Positions 53,274 to 61,527 of a DNA stretch of 64,000 nt are shown here, piece after piece; within the stretch, counting starts at the first letter, position 1, and each line of letters opens with the position of its first letter. Under the pieces are notes generated by a model. It worked only from the letters and a program-made list of their open reading frames with translations. It searched no databases and had not been told where the DNA came from. The stretch comes from Clostridium_AD sp050717545 (GTDB taxonomy: Bacteria > Bacillota > Clostridia > Clostridiales > Clostridiaceae). The translations under genes and the position numbers were made by a program. Where the stretch lies: contig NZ_JBOITN010000030.1 of NCBI RefSeq assembly GCF_050717545.1, positions 1 through 64,000 of the forward strand. Direction: 5' to 3'.

Positions 53274-53810
53274 ATGAATTCAATGTCAAAAGGTTTTCAT
53301 GATGAAAAAGAGTGTGGCTGTAGAAGAGAAGAAGGTACTAAAGTTTTATTAAAATGTAAGGTTGGAAATCCTGCAATAGTAACAGTTACAGGAGCTGCTA
53401 TTCCTGCCGCTGCAGTGACTACTCAACTTGCTAAAGTTGTATTAAATGTAGAACATTTTCATGACCCTTGCATTAAGTTTGAATTTGCAACCAACTTAGT
53501 AGCTACAGTTGGTACAGCAATTGTAGATGTTAGCTTCCAACTATATAAACTTTGTAAAGGTGAAACTATTCCAGAGGCTATTGGAAATCCATGGGTATAC
53601 CCTGTACCTGGCGTATTAACTGATATAATTAGTTTCATAGTTTGTGATTGTGGTTGTGATAATGATTGTGATTGTTATAATGATTGTTGTTCTTATTATG
53701 TAGCAGCAATTACTTCTACAACTGATATCGTTACTGCAGATAGCACAACTTTGGTTTTTAACAATTCAACGCTTTCGGCTTTAGTTATAGAAAATAAAAA
53801 ATCTTGCTAA
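53274..53810 (+). CDS. DUF4489-like cysteine-rich protein
   Basis: 178 residues, AGGAGG 9 bases before the ATG. It opens with a CGCRREEGTKVLLKCKVGNP block typical of DUF4489 proteins in Clostridium, then beta-rich sequence and a run CDCGCDNDCDCYNDCCSYY near residues 124-142, coded by near-repeated TGTGAT/TGTTAT triplet units. Cysteine-rich proteins of this kind are commonly spore-surface components. Expected in the mother cell; no signal peptide. Confidence 0.75.
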   Translation: MNSMSKGFHDEKECGCRREEGTKVLLKCKVGNPAIVTVTGAAIPAAAVTTQLAKVVLNVEHFHDPCIKFEFATNLVATVGTAIVDVSFQLYKLCKGETIPEAIGNPWVYPVPGVLTDIISFIVCDCGCDNDCDCYNDCCSYYVAAITSTTDIVTADSTTLVFNNSTLSALVIENKKSC

Positions 53811-53831
53811 ATAAAACTATAATATATAAGT

Positions 53832-53858
53832 AAAGGCCCTATAATAAGGGCCTTTTTT
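53832..53858. terminator. Bidirectional terminator between DUF4489-like and desulfurase genes
   Basis: AAAGGCCC (53832-53839) and GGGCCTTT (53848-53855) form a strong stem followed by T residues. The last codons and stop of the minus-strand gene lie inside it. Confidence 0.9.
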
Positions 53859-54987
53859 CATGTATATCTTTTAATGCTATAATAATTTTTTCCATATCTT
53901 CTAAACTGTTAAAATATCCTGGACTTATTCTAACTGTACCGCTTAGGTTTGTACCAATTATTTGATGTATTAAAGGTGCACAGTGAAAACCTGTTCTCAC
54001 TGCAATCTCTTTTTTATTTAAGAGATACCCTACTTCAGACACATCTACATTGTCTAAAGTTAAAGAAACTACAGATCCTCTATTTTTATAATCAGTGCCT
54101 CCGTAAATTTTAATATAAGATAATTTACACAATTCTTTTATTAAATATTCCACTAACATAATTTCATGTTTTCTTATGTTTTCTATTCCTATTTTTCTAA
54201 TATACTTTATGCCCGCGCATAGTCCTGCTATTCCTGGTGTATTTAATGTTCCACTTTCAAATCTATCAGGTAAAAAATCTGGTTGCTTCATAGACATGGA
54301 CTCACTTCCCGTTCCTCCTTGAATAAATGAATCTAATTCTATAGCGTCGCTTATATATAAGCCTCCTGTCCCCTGAGGTCCATACAATCCTTTATGACCT
54401 GGAAATGCTAATAAGTCAATATTGTCACATGTTACATCGATTGGTATAACTCCTGCGCTCTGAGATGCGTCAACCATGAAGATTATACCCGCTTCTTTTG
54501 CAAGCTTGCCTATAGCTCTTATGTCTTGAACAGTTCCTAATACATTTGAAGTATGGTTTATTATAATTGCTTTAGTGTTTTTACGAATCTCTTTTTTTAT
54601 ATTATTAATATTTAAATATCCATTTTCATCAACATTAAGGAGAGTGAGTGTTATTCCTCTTTCACTTAGATAATTTAGTGGTCTTAGAACTGAGTTATGT
54701 TCAATTACAGTGCTAATCACATGGTCTCCTGGTTTTAATATCCCCTTGATTCCTATATTCAGCGCCTGAGTAGCGTTACATGTGAAAATAATATTTAGTA
54801 AATTAGGAATGTTGAAAAATTCACTTAGTTCCTGCCTAGTATCCATAATTTTAGATGAAGCCTCAATTGCCATGTCATGAGATCCTCTTCCAGGATTAGC
54901 AGCATAATTTCCCATGCACCTTAAAACTTCGGAATAAACTGTTAATGGTTTTGGAAAACTAGTGGCAGCGTTATCAAGATATATCAT
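53839..54987 (-). CDS. Cysteine desulfurase-family aminotransferase (EF2568-like)
   Basis: 382 residues of class V PLP aminotransferases. The PLP lysine is in LAFPGHKGLYGPQGTG, the catalytic cysteine in GFHCAPLIHQIIGT near residue 335, and the N-terminus is IYLDNAATSFPKP. The Cys-loop and short length fit the family TIGR01977, which tends to occur with DUF3343 proteins and selenium- or molybdenum-related genes. It should release sulfur (or selenium) from cysteine. AGGAGG precedes the ATG. Confidence 0.9.
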   Translation of the reverse strand: MIYLDNAATSFPKPLTVYSEVLRCMGNYAANPGRGSHDMAIEASSKIMDTRQELSEFFNIPNLLNIIFTCNATQALNIGIKGILKPGDHVISTVIEHNSVLRPLNYLSERGITLTLLNVDENGYLNINNIKKEIRKNTKAIIINHTSNVLGTVQDIRAIGKLAKEAGIIFMVDASQSAGVIPIDVTCDNIDLLAFPGHKGLYGPQGTGGLYISDAIELDSFIQGGTGSESMSMKQPDFLPDRFESGTLNTPGIAGLCAGIKYIRKIGIENIRKHEIMLVEYLIKELCKLSYIKIYGGTDYKNRGSVVSLTLDNVDVSEVGYLLNKKEIAVRTGFHCAPLIHQIIGTNLSGTVRISPGYFNSLEDMEKIIIALKDIHEKRPLL

Positions 54988-55201
54988 AAAATCCTCCTAT
55001 TTTGCATATAGTATTTTGTTCTTTATATAATATAAATACTATAATATTCATGATAGTATGCTTAATAAATTATATAATCTTTTTCGCTAGTATATAAAAA
55101 AATATAAAAAAATAAACTCCCTAATACGAAGCTCATCTTTTTACATTATTAATTTCTTTTATAAATATATTATTTAATTAATTTTAATCAAATAAAAATG
55201 T

Positions 55202-55360
55202 CTATCTATCAAATAAACCGCCTGTTTTTTTAGTACTTCTTGCTGCTTTCTTTTGTTTTCCAATTGATTTATCAGGTCTTGACATTCCACTCTGCTCTGC
55301 ACTTGTCTTTTTCTTTTCCTCAATAATTTTTTTCATCATTTCAATATTACTACTTGACAT
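55202..55360 (-). CDS. Small basic hypothetical protein
   Basis: ATG 55360 (52 residues) has GAGGAGG 8 bases upstream; the frame is also open from 55384. The N-terminal half is a helix (SSNIEMMKKIIEEKKKTSAEQ), the C-terminal half is Lys/Arg/Ser-rich (GKQKKAARSTKKTGGLFDR). Perhaps nucleic-acid binding or sporulation-related. Family not recognised. Confidence 0.7.
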   Translation of the reverse strand: MSSSNIEMMKKIIEEKKKTSAEQSGMSRPDKSIGKQKKAARSTKKTGGLFDR

Positions 55361-55592
55361 AAAATTTACCTCCTCTTGCATCAAATCAAGAATGTTAGAT
55401 ATTATAGAAAATATGATTCAATTTATAACTTCTAAATTTTAATTTCTGAGTTCATACTTAACTTGTTGTTTCTCTACTAGTCAGTTTAACTTAAATCTAT
55501 TGAAATTTCAATATAAAACTTAAAATAATAGTTGTTTCTTATCAAAATGACTAATAAATGTGAATAATTTCTATAAATTTGATGAAAAACAA

Positions 55593-56222
55593 TTAATGAG
55601 TAATAATATCTAATTTAATAAGTACATTTTTATACCCCAGTTTTATAATTTCGTTATTATATAGATCTTCATATGTTACTATGTCAATATTAAAATCTAA
55701 TGCTTTTGAAAAATTGATTCCATAAAGTTTTTTTATAAATATTATGTAGTCTTCTTTAATTAAGCTACTATGTTTTTCATCATAATGATACCCTTTTGTA
55801 TCATTATTTAATTTTTCTATAATACCATATAATTGATAAATATAGCTCATTTCTTTTAAACTAAATTCTTTTGATAAAGCTACAATCGCCTGTGCATAAT
55901 TAGAATTCATAGGTATTGGATAAATACCTATTTTATTTTCAGCGTTAAATTCCTTTAACATTCTAATACTTTGATATAAGGTGGTGCATATATCTAATTG
56001 AATTATAGTTGCATACTCACTAATTCTTAAACTATTAAGTTGATCCTGGTATTGCCTGTTAGCTTTTTCAGTTTTACTTTGTGTATCTAACACCTTGCCG
56101 GTAGAATTTTTATTTATTAGCCAACTGAAAATACCACCTAATATGGCACCAATTATTATAGAAACAGATGATATAATTGGATTTAATAGATTGGTAGGTA
56201 TGAATGATAAGGATTCTAACAT
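55593..56222 (-). CDS. Membrane-anchored hypothetical protein
   Basis: ATG 56222 (209 residues) has AGGAGAG 7 bases upstream. One helix at about 15-37 (IISSVSIIIGAILGGIFSWL) anchors it; the rest is soluble, helical and charged. No enzymatic motif. It stands alone. Confidence 0.7.
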   Translation of the reverse strand: MLESLSFIPTNLLNPIISSVSIIIGAILGGIFSWLINKNSTGKVLDTQSKTEKANRQYQDQLNSLRISEYATIIQLDICTTLYQSIRMLKEFNAENKIGIYPIPMNSNYAQAIVALSKEFSLKEMSYIYQLYGIIEKLNNDTKGYHYDEKHSSLIKEDYIIFIKKLYGINFSKALDFNIDIVTYEDLYNNEIIKLGYKNVLIKLDIITH

Positions 56223-56486
56223 CACAATCTCTCCTTTGTAAAAAAGTATTTTATATTATATAATTTCCATTAAGATTTAATTTATTCTTAAATTATGTTC
56301 TTTCTTGTAGAAGTAGATGAATTGATTTTTGAGGCGTAATTTAAATATATTTTGACAAAACTATGGTAAGTGGGGTATTGTTTATATAGAAATCAATTTG
56401 TATTTATATAAATTTTCTACAAATATGATTATACCAAAGATTAGAACGAGTTTTAAAGTAATTTTATTGAAGGAGACTATAAGAGC

Positions 56487-56702
56487 ATGAATACGCAGAC
56501 AGGAAAAGAAGGACAGATAAGAAGTAATATTCCTATAGGTACAACAGTTGACGTTGTATTAAAAAAAGACCAAAGAACAACTAAGTTAACTCGTGGCATT
56601 GTAAAGAGATTATTAACTAATTCAGCAGTGCACCCAAGGGGTATTAAAGTTATGCTTGAAGATGGTCAGGTAGGCAGAGTTCAAGCCATTATATCAAAAT
56701 AG
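56487..56702 (+). CDS. YwbE-family protein
   Basis: 71 residues. The whole sequence fits YwbE: TVDVVLKKDQRTTKLTRGIV, then TNSAVHPRGIKVMLEDGQVGRVQ. YwbE is a small beta-rich protein of unknown role found widely in Firmicutes. GAAGGAG lies before the ATG. A perfect terminator follows. Confidence 0.93.
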   Translation: MNTQTGKEGQIRSNIPIGTTVDVVLKKDQRTTKLTRGIVKRLLTNSAVHPRGIKVMLEDGQVGRVQAIISK

Positions 56703-56721
56703 GGATTTATAGATTTAAATT

Positions 56722-56775
56722 AAAAGCCAACCTATCATTATATCAGATATCTAATGATAGGTTGGTTTTGTATTT
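56722..56775 (+). terminator. Terminator of the ywbE-like gene
   Basis: AACCTATCATTA and TAATGATAGGTT (extended by AAAAGCC/GGTTTT) pair around 11 bases, followed by TTTTG. Confidence 0.9.
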
Positions 56776-57117
56776 AATTTATATAGGACAATTTATATAG
56801 TTCTTATGCGAAATAAAAAAACATTGCATTATTAATTTAGATGATGTATAATAAAAGAGTTATCTAGTGAAAACAAAATCTTAGCAAAACTATTTGCTAA
56901 TCATCGAAAAATCGGATCATTAAACGCTTGACAAAAGAGTATACATGAATTTTTTAAATCCAATTCTTAAATTCTTACCCTCTTCAATTTAAAACTTCTA
57001 ATGAACCCCTTATAAAATTTTATTAAATTACGTATTGATAACGCTTATAAATCATATCAAGAGAGCTAAACAATTATATTTGTTCTGGCACTTGTAGACA
57101 ACTAAGGAGGTGTTTAT
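56776..57117. other. Intergenic stretch before the 22-residue peptide gene
   Basis: About 340 bases, A+T-rich. No gene. It must contain the promoter of the small peptide gene. A TTGATA element near 57033 could be its -35, but a matching -10 is not convincing. Confidence 0.35.
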
Positions 57118-57186
57118 ATGACAAAATACCAATCATTTGAAATTACTGAAGATGTAATCAATGAATGTTTAGAATGTTTAGACTAA
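57118..57186 (+). CDS. 22-residue peptide gene
   Basis: ATG with AGGAGG 8 bases upstream encodes MTKYQSFEITEDVINECLEC followed by LD, then TAA, and is followed by its own terminator at 57198-57240. The tidy ribosome site, stop and terminator make it a credible expressed small gene. The peptide is acidic, with two cysteines three apart (CLEC) near the end. It has no leader cleavage motif I recognise, so it may be a signalling peptide, a RiPP precursor-like peptide or a small regulator. Confidence 0.6.
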   Translation: MTKYQSFEITEDVINECLECLD

Positions 57187-57192
57187 TACTAA

Positions 57193-57240
57193 AAAGCAAA
57201 TCTATCACTATCAATGACCTAGTGAAGGTTTCTTTTTTTT
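57193..57240 (+). terminator. Terminator of the 22-residue peptide gene
   Basis: AAATCT-A-TCACTA (57198-57210) pairs with TAGTGA-AGGTTT (57220-57231) and is followed by CTTTTTTTT. Confidence 0.75.
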
Positions 57241-57346
57241 GTTCAAATAATTAACATAAAATTATATTGTTATAAATAGAGGAAATCTCCTTTTAGTATA
57301 GAATATATATTATTAGGACAATGTTATTTGAAAAGGAGTGTTTATA

Positions 57347-57529
57347 ATGTTAACGATTTCTTTTATTAGTGGTGAAACACAACTATTTGATTTGAAACAA
57401 TCTGAAGCTGACCTATTTAAAAGTTGGTTTTACAATTTTGAAAACTCTAGACCTCATGAACTTAATACTATGGGAAAAAAATATTTATTTAACAAAAAAG
57501 CAATTGCATATATCGAAATAGAGTCTTAG
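57347..57529 (+). CDS. Small hypothetical protein
   Basis: ATG 57347 (60 residues) has AAAGGAG 8 bases upstream. The sequence MLTISFISGETQLFDLKQSE, then FKSWFYNFEN and KAIAYIEIES, looks like a small beta-alpha protein. It is followed by a very strong terminator. Family not recognised. Confidence 0.7.
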   Translation: MLTISFISGETQLFDLKQSEADLFKSWFYNFENSRPHELNTMGKKYLFNKKAIAYIEIES

Positions 57530-57583
57530 GCATTGTTGATAGATCAAAAACAAATGTTTTGGCAATTAATAAGTAAAAATAAA

Positions 57584-57616
57584 AAAACTGCATCTTAAAA
57601 GATGCAGTTTTTCTAT
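57584..57616 (+). terminator. Terminator after the 60-residue gene
   Basis: AAAACTGCATCTT (57584-57596) and AAGATGCAGTTTT (57599-57611) pair perfectly around AA, followed by TCTATTTT. Confidence 0.9.
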
Positions 57617-57680
57617 TTTATTTAACTATATATCTTAAATATATCCTCTAAATTTATGAATCTTTAGAGTTGAGTGTAGT

Positions 57681-57714
57681 CTACCTATATGTTATTTACA
57701 TAATATATAGGTAG
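57681..57714 (-). repeat. Inverted repeat overlapping the pullulanase stop
   Basis: CTACCTATAT (57681-57690) and ATATAGGTAG (57705-57714) pair exactly; the stop codon of the pullulanase gene (57692) lies in the loop. There is no clear T-run, so it may be an mRNA 3' stabiliser. Confidence 0.5.
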
Positions 57715-59581
57715 AGAGAGGTGGTATAGTTAACTCGGGAGTACACGTTTTAGTTCCTATACTTACACCTAATTTATTGACTTCATGTTCATTGGCTAAT
57801 ATTTTCCATTTATCACCATCTGGTAAAGTTAACTTTATATCGTTTTTGTTACAATTATGGATTATAAGTAGTTTACTATAATCATTAGAAAACGTTGAGG
57901 TTAACGTGTAAGCCACAGAGTTACACGGCATATCAAGGAATGTTAATGAATTTATTACTTCACTTGCATTGTCTAATGTCATAACCTTTTGGCTTTTTCT
58001 TAAATCTATTAAACCCTTAATATATTCATAAGTTTCTGAGAACTCAGATTTTCTATCCCATCGTATTTCATTAATAATGTCACCAGCGTTGTAACTATTA
58101 TGGTTACCTTGTTTAGTTCTTAGTATTTCTGTTCCACCTTGCAAAAAAGGTACTCCCTGTGATGTAAGGATTATAGCTAAGGATAGCCTGCTCATTTTTT
58201 CTCTTTCATCAGGTGTATTATAAGGATTGCTTTTTTCAAATTTATCATACAAACATAAATTATCATGAGAACTTACATAGTTTATGCTTTCCCCAGGTGT
58301 ATTCGTGAAATTTTTTATATCATTACTATATTTTATTCCACCCACAATACCTTTCTTAACTTCTAGTTCAAAACCTGATCCACCATTAACCAATCCCACC
58401 CCATTGCCGTCATTATCACCCTTTATTGCGTTTCTTAGATCATCATTAAATAAGGATATTTGCATGCCCTTTTGACTACCTTTACGTAGTTGTATGTCAT
58501 ATGGTATTGAAGATGGTCCACCGGTCCACGGTTCACCATAAATAATTATATTTGGGTTAATAATTTTAGCCTGCTTTTCCACTTCTTTCATAGTATCAAG
58601 ATCATGAAGTGACATCAGATCGAACCTAAACCCATCTATTTTGTATTCACTCGCCCAGAATTTAATGCTGTCTACTATAAATTTTCTAACCATTGGCCTC
58701 TCTGAGGCTGTCTCATTTCCACAACCCGAACCATTAGTATAGTTTCCTTTATCATCAGTTCTATAATAATATCCTGGCACCAATATATCCATTGGTGAGT
58801 TTTTTATAGTAAAAGTGTGATTGTAAACAACATCCATAATTACACTAATCCCATTTTCATGTAAAGTTTGAATCATAGTTTTAAACTCTTTTATTCTAAC
58901 AGTTCCATTACGCGCATCTGTAGCATAAGAACCCTCTAGAACATTAAATAAATATGGATCATATCCAAAATTATAGCCACTATCAAGTTCATCTACGCTT
59001 GCAAAATCATAAACAGGAAGTAAATGAATATGAGTTATCCCTAGATCTTTAAGATGGTCTAGTCCTGTAGCAACTCCTGCAGGGGTTTTAGTGTTTTTTT
59101 CAGTAAAACCTAAATACTTTCCTTTATTTTTAATTCCTGAATCTGCTGACACCGAAAAATCCCTAACATGAATTTCGTAAATTACAGATTCTGTTCTATT
59201 AATTGGGTTTGGTTTTTTATGGTTTTCCCAATTTTCAGGGTTCAAAGAATTAAAATCAACAATCATACCCTTACTACCATTAGCGCTTGAACCTTTAGTA
59301 TAAATATCTGGGGTTTCATTTTCTATTCCATTATTTAATACTAAATAGTTATAATATTTATTTTTAAAATCGCCATCGAGTGCAACCACCCAAACTCCTT
59401 TTTCAGACCTTACCATTTCATATTTTTTTCCAGAATCATCATTAAAAGTTTCATACACTATTACCGTGATTTTTTCCACAGTAGGTGCCCATACTTTAAA
59501 TGTTGTATTACGTGAAGTATAGACTGCACCTAGATCGTTTCCACTGTATATATTTTCTTGATTTTCTAATTCTTTTACCAT
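57692..59581 (-). CDS. pulA: Type I pullulanase
   Basis: 629 residues: N-terminal CBM48-like segment (GAVYTSRNTTFKVWAPTVEK), then the GH13 barrel. The type I pullulanase signature YNFGYDPYLFNVLEGSY is near residue 205. Catalytic motifs include VIMDVVYNHT, DGFRFDLMSLHD (nucleophile) and IIYGEPWTGG (acid/base). It debranches alpha-1,6 links in glycogen or pullulan. No signal peptide is visible, so it is probably cytoplasmic and acts in glycogen turnover. Somewhat shorter than B. subtilis AmyX (about 720). Confidence 0.95.
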   Translation of the reverse strand: MVKELENQENIYSGNDLGAVYTSRNTTFKVWAPTVEKITVIVYETFNDDSGKKYEMVRSEKGVWVVALDGDFKNKYYNYLVLNNGIENETPDIYTKGSSANGSKGMIVDFNSLNPENWENHKKPNPINRTESVIYEIHVRDFSVSADSGIKNKGKYLGFTEKNTKTPAGVATGLDHLKDLGITHIHLLPVYDFASVDELDSGYNFGYDPYLFNVLEGSYATDARNGTVRIKEFKTMIQTLHENGISVIMDVVYNHTFTIKNSPMDILVPGYYYRTDDKGNYTNGSGCGNETASERPMVRKFIVDSIKFWASEYKIDGFRFDLMSLHDLDTMKEVEKQAKIINPNIIIYGEPWTGGPSSIPYDIQLRKGSQKGMQISLFNDDLRNAIKGDNDGNGVGLVNGGSGFELEVKKGIVGGIKYSNDIKNFTNTPGESINYVSSHDNLCLYDKFEKSNPYNTPDEREKMSRLSLAIILTSQGVPFLQGGTEILRTKQGNHNSYNAGDIINEIRWDRKSEFSETYEYIKGLIDLRKSQKVMTLDNASEVINSLTFLDMPCNSVAYTLTSTFSNDYSKLLIIHNCNKNDIKLTLPDGDKWKILANEHEVNKLGVSIGTKTCTPELTIPPLSTYILCK

Positions 59582-59823
59582 TATTAAATATCTCTCCTTA
59601 AAAATATATTATAACTGTGTATATATTCCATATTATTATATTATTAAACATAATATTAAGCAAGGTTGGTTTTATAACTCACATCATTCGATACAATTAT
59701 GATATTTTAATTATATATAATTTTCATGTTATTTTACAAAAAATATTTTTATGAATATATAGGAAATACTTACAAGTCTTTATCATATAATATATAGATA
59801 TCTCTAATAAAGGAGATGAAAAT

Positions 59824-60411
59824 ATGAATGATGACAAAAATTATTATATTCAGTTAAATAGTAAGGTTGAAAAAATGCTTAAGACATCAGAATTTCTAGG
59901 TTCTGGCCATAATGGAATAGTTTATTTGCTTCCTAACAACCGAGTAATTAAAATATTTAAAAATAAAAAAGTTTGCGAAGGAGAATATAATATCTTCATA
60001 AAAACCAGAAAAAGCAAATACTTTCCTAAAGTTTACGAACATGGAGACTACTACATTGTCCGAGATTTTGCAAGTGGCCAGCGGTTGGATAAATACATTA
60101 AAAAACATGGTATAAATAAAAAAATATCACTCAACATAATTAAGCTTATTGAGGAGTTTAAGAAACTTAAATTTAATAGATTAGATATTAGGTGTAAAGA
60201 TTTATACTTAATGGATGATTTTTCGATTAATGTAATCGATCCTAAAAATAATTACTCTAAAAATGTAATTTACCCTAGACATCTAATGAAAGGCCTAAAT
60301 AATTTAGGAGTTGTAGATGAATTTTTATCAGTAGTTAGTGATGAACGACCTAAAACTTACGAATTGTGGAATACTAGATTTAAACAATATTTAGAAGAAA
60401 ACATCAAATAA
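59824..60411 (+). CDS. Mini protein-kinase-like protein
   Basis: 195 residues. LGSGHNGIVYLL (about 25-36) is a glycine-rich ATP loop, RVIKIFK supplies the lysine (about 43), FNRLDIRCKDLYL resembles the catalytic loop and NVIDPKN stands where the DFG-type aspartate sits. The fold is that of a minimal RIO- or bacterial-kinase-like domain; most of the usual C-lobe is missing. AAAGGAG stands before the ATG. Substrate unknown. Confidence 0.7.
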   Translation: MNDDKNYYIQLNSKVEKMLKTSEFLGSGHNGIVYLLPNNRVIKIFKNKKVCEGEYNIFIKTRKSKYFPKVYEHGDYYIVRDFASGQRLDKYIKKHGINKKISLNIIKLIEEFKKLKFNRLDIRCKDLYLMDDFSINVIDPKNNYSKNVIYPRHLMKGLNNLGVVDEFLSVVSDERPKTYELWNTRFKQYLEENIK

Positions 60412-60493
60412 GTATTAGTAGGAAGATTCATAATAAACACCTATTATATTTTTAAATCATTATTACTGTAAGTATATTAAAAATAATATATTA

Positions 60494-60534
60494 GGCTGCA
60501 ACCCATTACCAGTGCAGCCTCTTATATTTTTTTG
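60494..60534 (+). terminator. Terminator after the mini kinase gene
   Basis: AGGCTGCA (60494-60501) and TGCAGCCT (60514-60521) pair perfectly, followed by CTTATATTTTTTT. Confidence 0.75.
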
Positions 60535-61017
60535 TTAATCTAATACGTTTAATCCTCTTAATTCATCTAAAAATTCTTGAAAACTTAATGCCCTTGAAGA
60601 GTTCAATATGATTTTTGCACTTCGAATTAGTTTTTTATCATCAGTTACAAGGATGTAGTTATCATTTTTTTCGCAAATATCAATTAAACTATAGTCATTT
60701 ATTGAAATTTTATCTCCATGAGTTAGATATATATTCTTATTTTGCTCATATTTAATAAACTCACGACCTAAATATTCTTGGGTAGAACTGGGTTCATCAT
60801 TAGTAATAATATGTCCTAATAACTTTAAGAATTTATTTGAGAGTACAAAATTTTCATTGAATTTTACGTACTCTTTCACTGATAACTCCCCCGCTATATC
60901 TTCAGAAATTTTGAAATCAATAAATTTTATTGATTCTATAGTATCAAGCAAGGTAGGATATTTATTCCACACTTTTATAATTATATTAGTATCCAATAAA
61001 TACTCTTTACAGATCAT
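60535..61017 (-). CDS. PIN-domain protein, orphan
   Basis: 160 residues. LLDTNIIIK with D9 starts the PIN fold; acidic residues at DYSLIDICE and LVTDDKKLIRSA complete the likely metal site. PIN proteins are often VapC-type RNase toxins, but no antitoxin gene is adjacent. AAAAGGAG lies 8 bases before the ATG. It could be a toxin with a distant partner or a rRNA-processing enzyme. Confidence 0.8.
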   Translation of the reverse strand: MICKEYLLDTNIIIKVWNKYPTLLDTIESIKFIDFKISEDIAGELSVKEYVKFNENFVLSNKFLKLLGHIITNDEPSSTQEYLGREFIKYEQNKNIYLTHGDKISINDYSLIDICEKNDNYILVTDDKKLIRSAKIILNSSRALSFQEFLDELRGLNVLD

Positions 61018-61270
61018 CTTCTAATCTCCTTTTAGAAATAAAGCTATATTTGATTTCCAATAAAAAGATATTTAAATTATAAGTTTTATTTATATTATAT
61101 TCATAAATAGCTAAATGGTTAACTATTATTGATTTGTTATTATTATCTTGATTAATATAAATAATACATTTATAATTTAAATAGTAATATATAATATGTT
61201 AGTGAGATTATAAAATGACAAATTAATAGTGTCATAAATCATTCAAGATAGAAAAGGAGGAGTAGCTGCT

Positions 61271-61477
61271 ATGCAGCTAATTGATGAAACTATGGAAGTA
61301 CATGTATTTTTAAAAGGTAATAAAAAAGCTGTTATTTATAAAGGCGACAGAATTGATGTTTTAGATTTTGAAATGAATAAAATAAAATATAAGCAAATTA
61401 GATATTTTAGAAAGGGTATCAGTAAAAGCGAGCTTGTAGAACTAGAAAGTATAAATAAAATTGTTACAATAGATTGA
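61271..61477 (+). CDS. Small hypothetical protein
   Basis: 68 residues, AAAGGAGG 9-10 bases before the ATG. Beta-rich and basic in the middle (GNKKAVIYKGDRIDVLDFEM). No motif is recognised. Its stop lies just before a perfect long terminator shared with the radical SAM gene. Confidence 0.7.
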   Translation: MQLIDETMEVHVFLKGNKKAVIYKGDRIDVLDFEMNKIKYKQIRYFRKGISKSELVELESINKIVTID

Positions 61478-61521
61478 TAACAAATACCTGCATCCTTGAA
61501 TCGGATGTAGGTATTTGTTAT
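61478..61521. terminator. Bidirectional terminator between small hypothetical and radical SAM genes
   Basis: AACAAATACCTGCATCC pairs with GGATGTAGGTATTTGTT (one G-T), loop TTGAATC, A/T-rich on both sides. Confidence 0.85.
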
Positions 61522-61527
61522 AACTAA

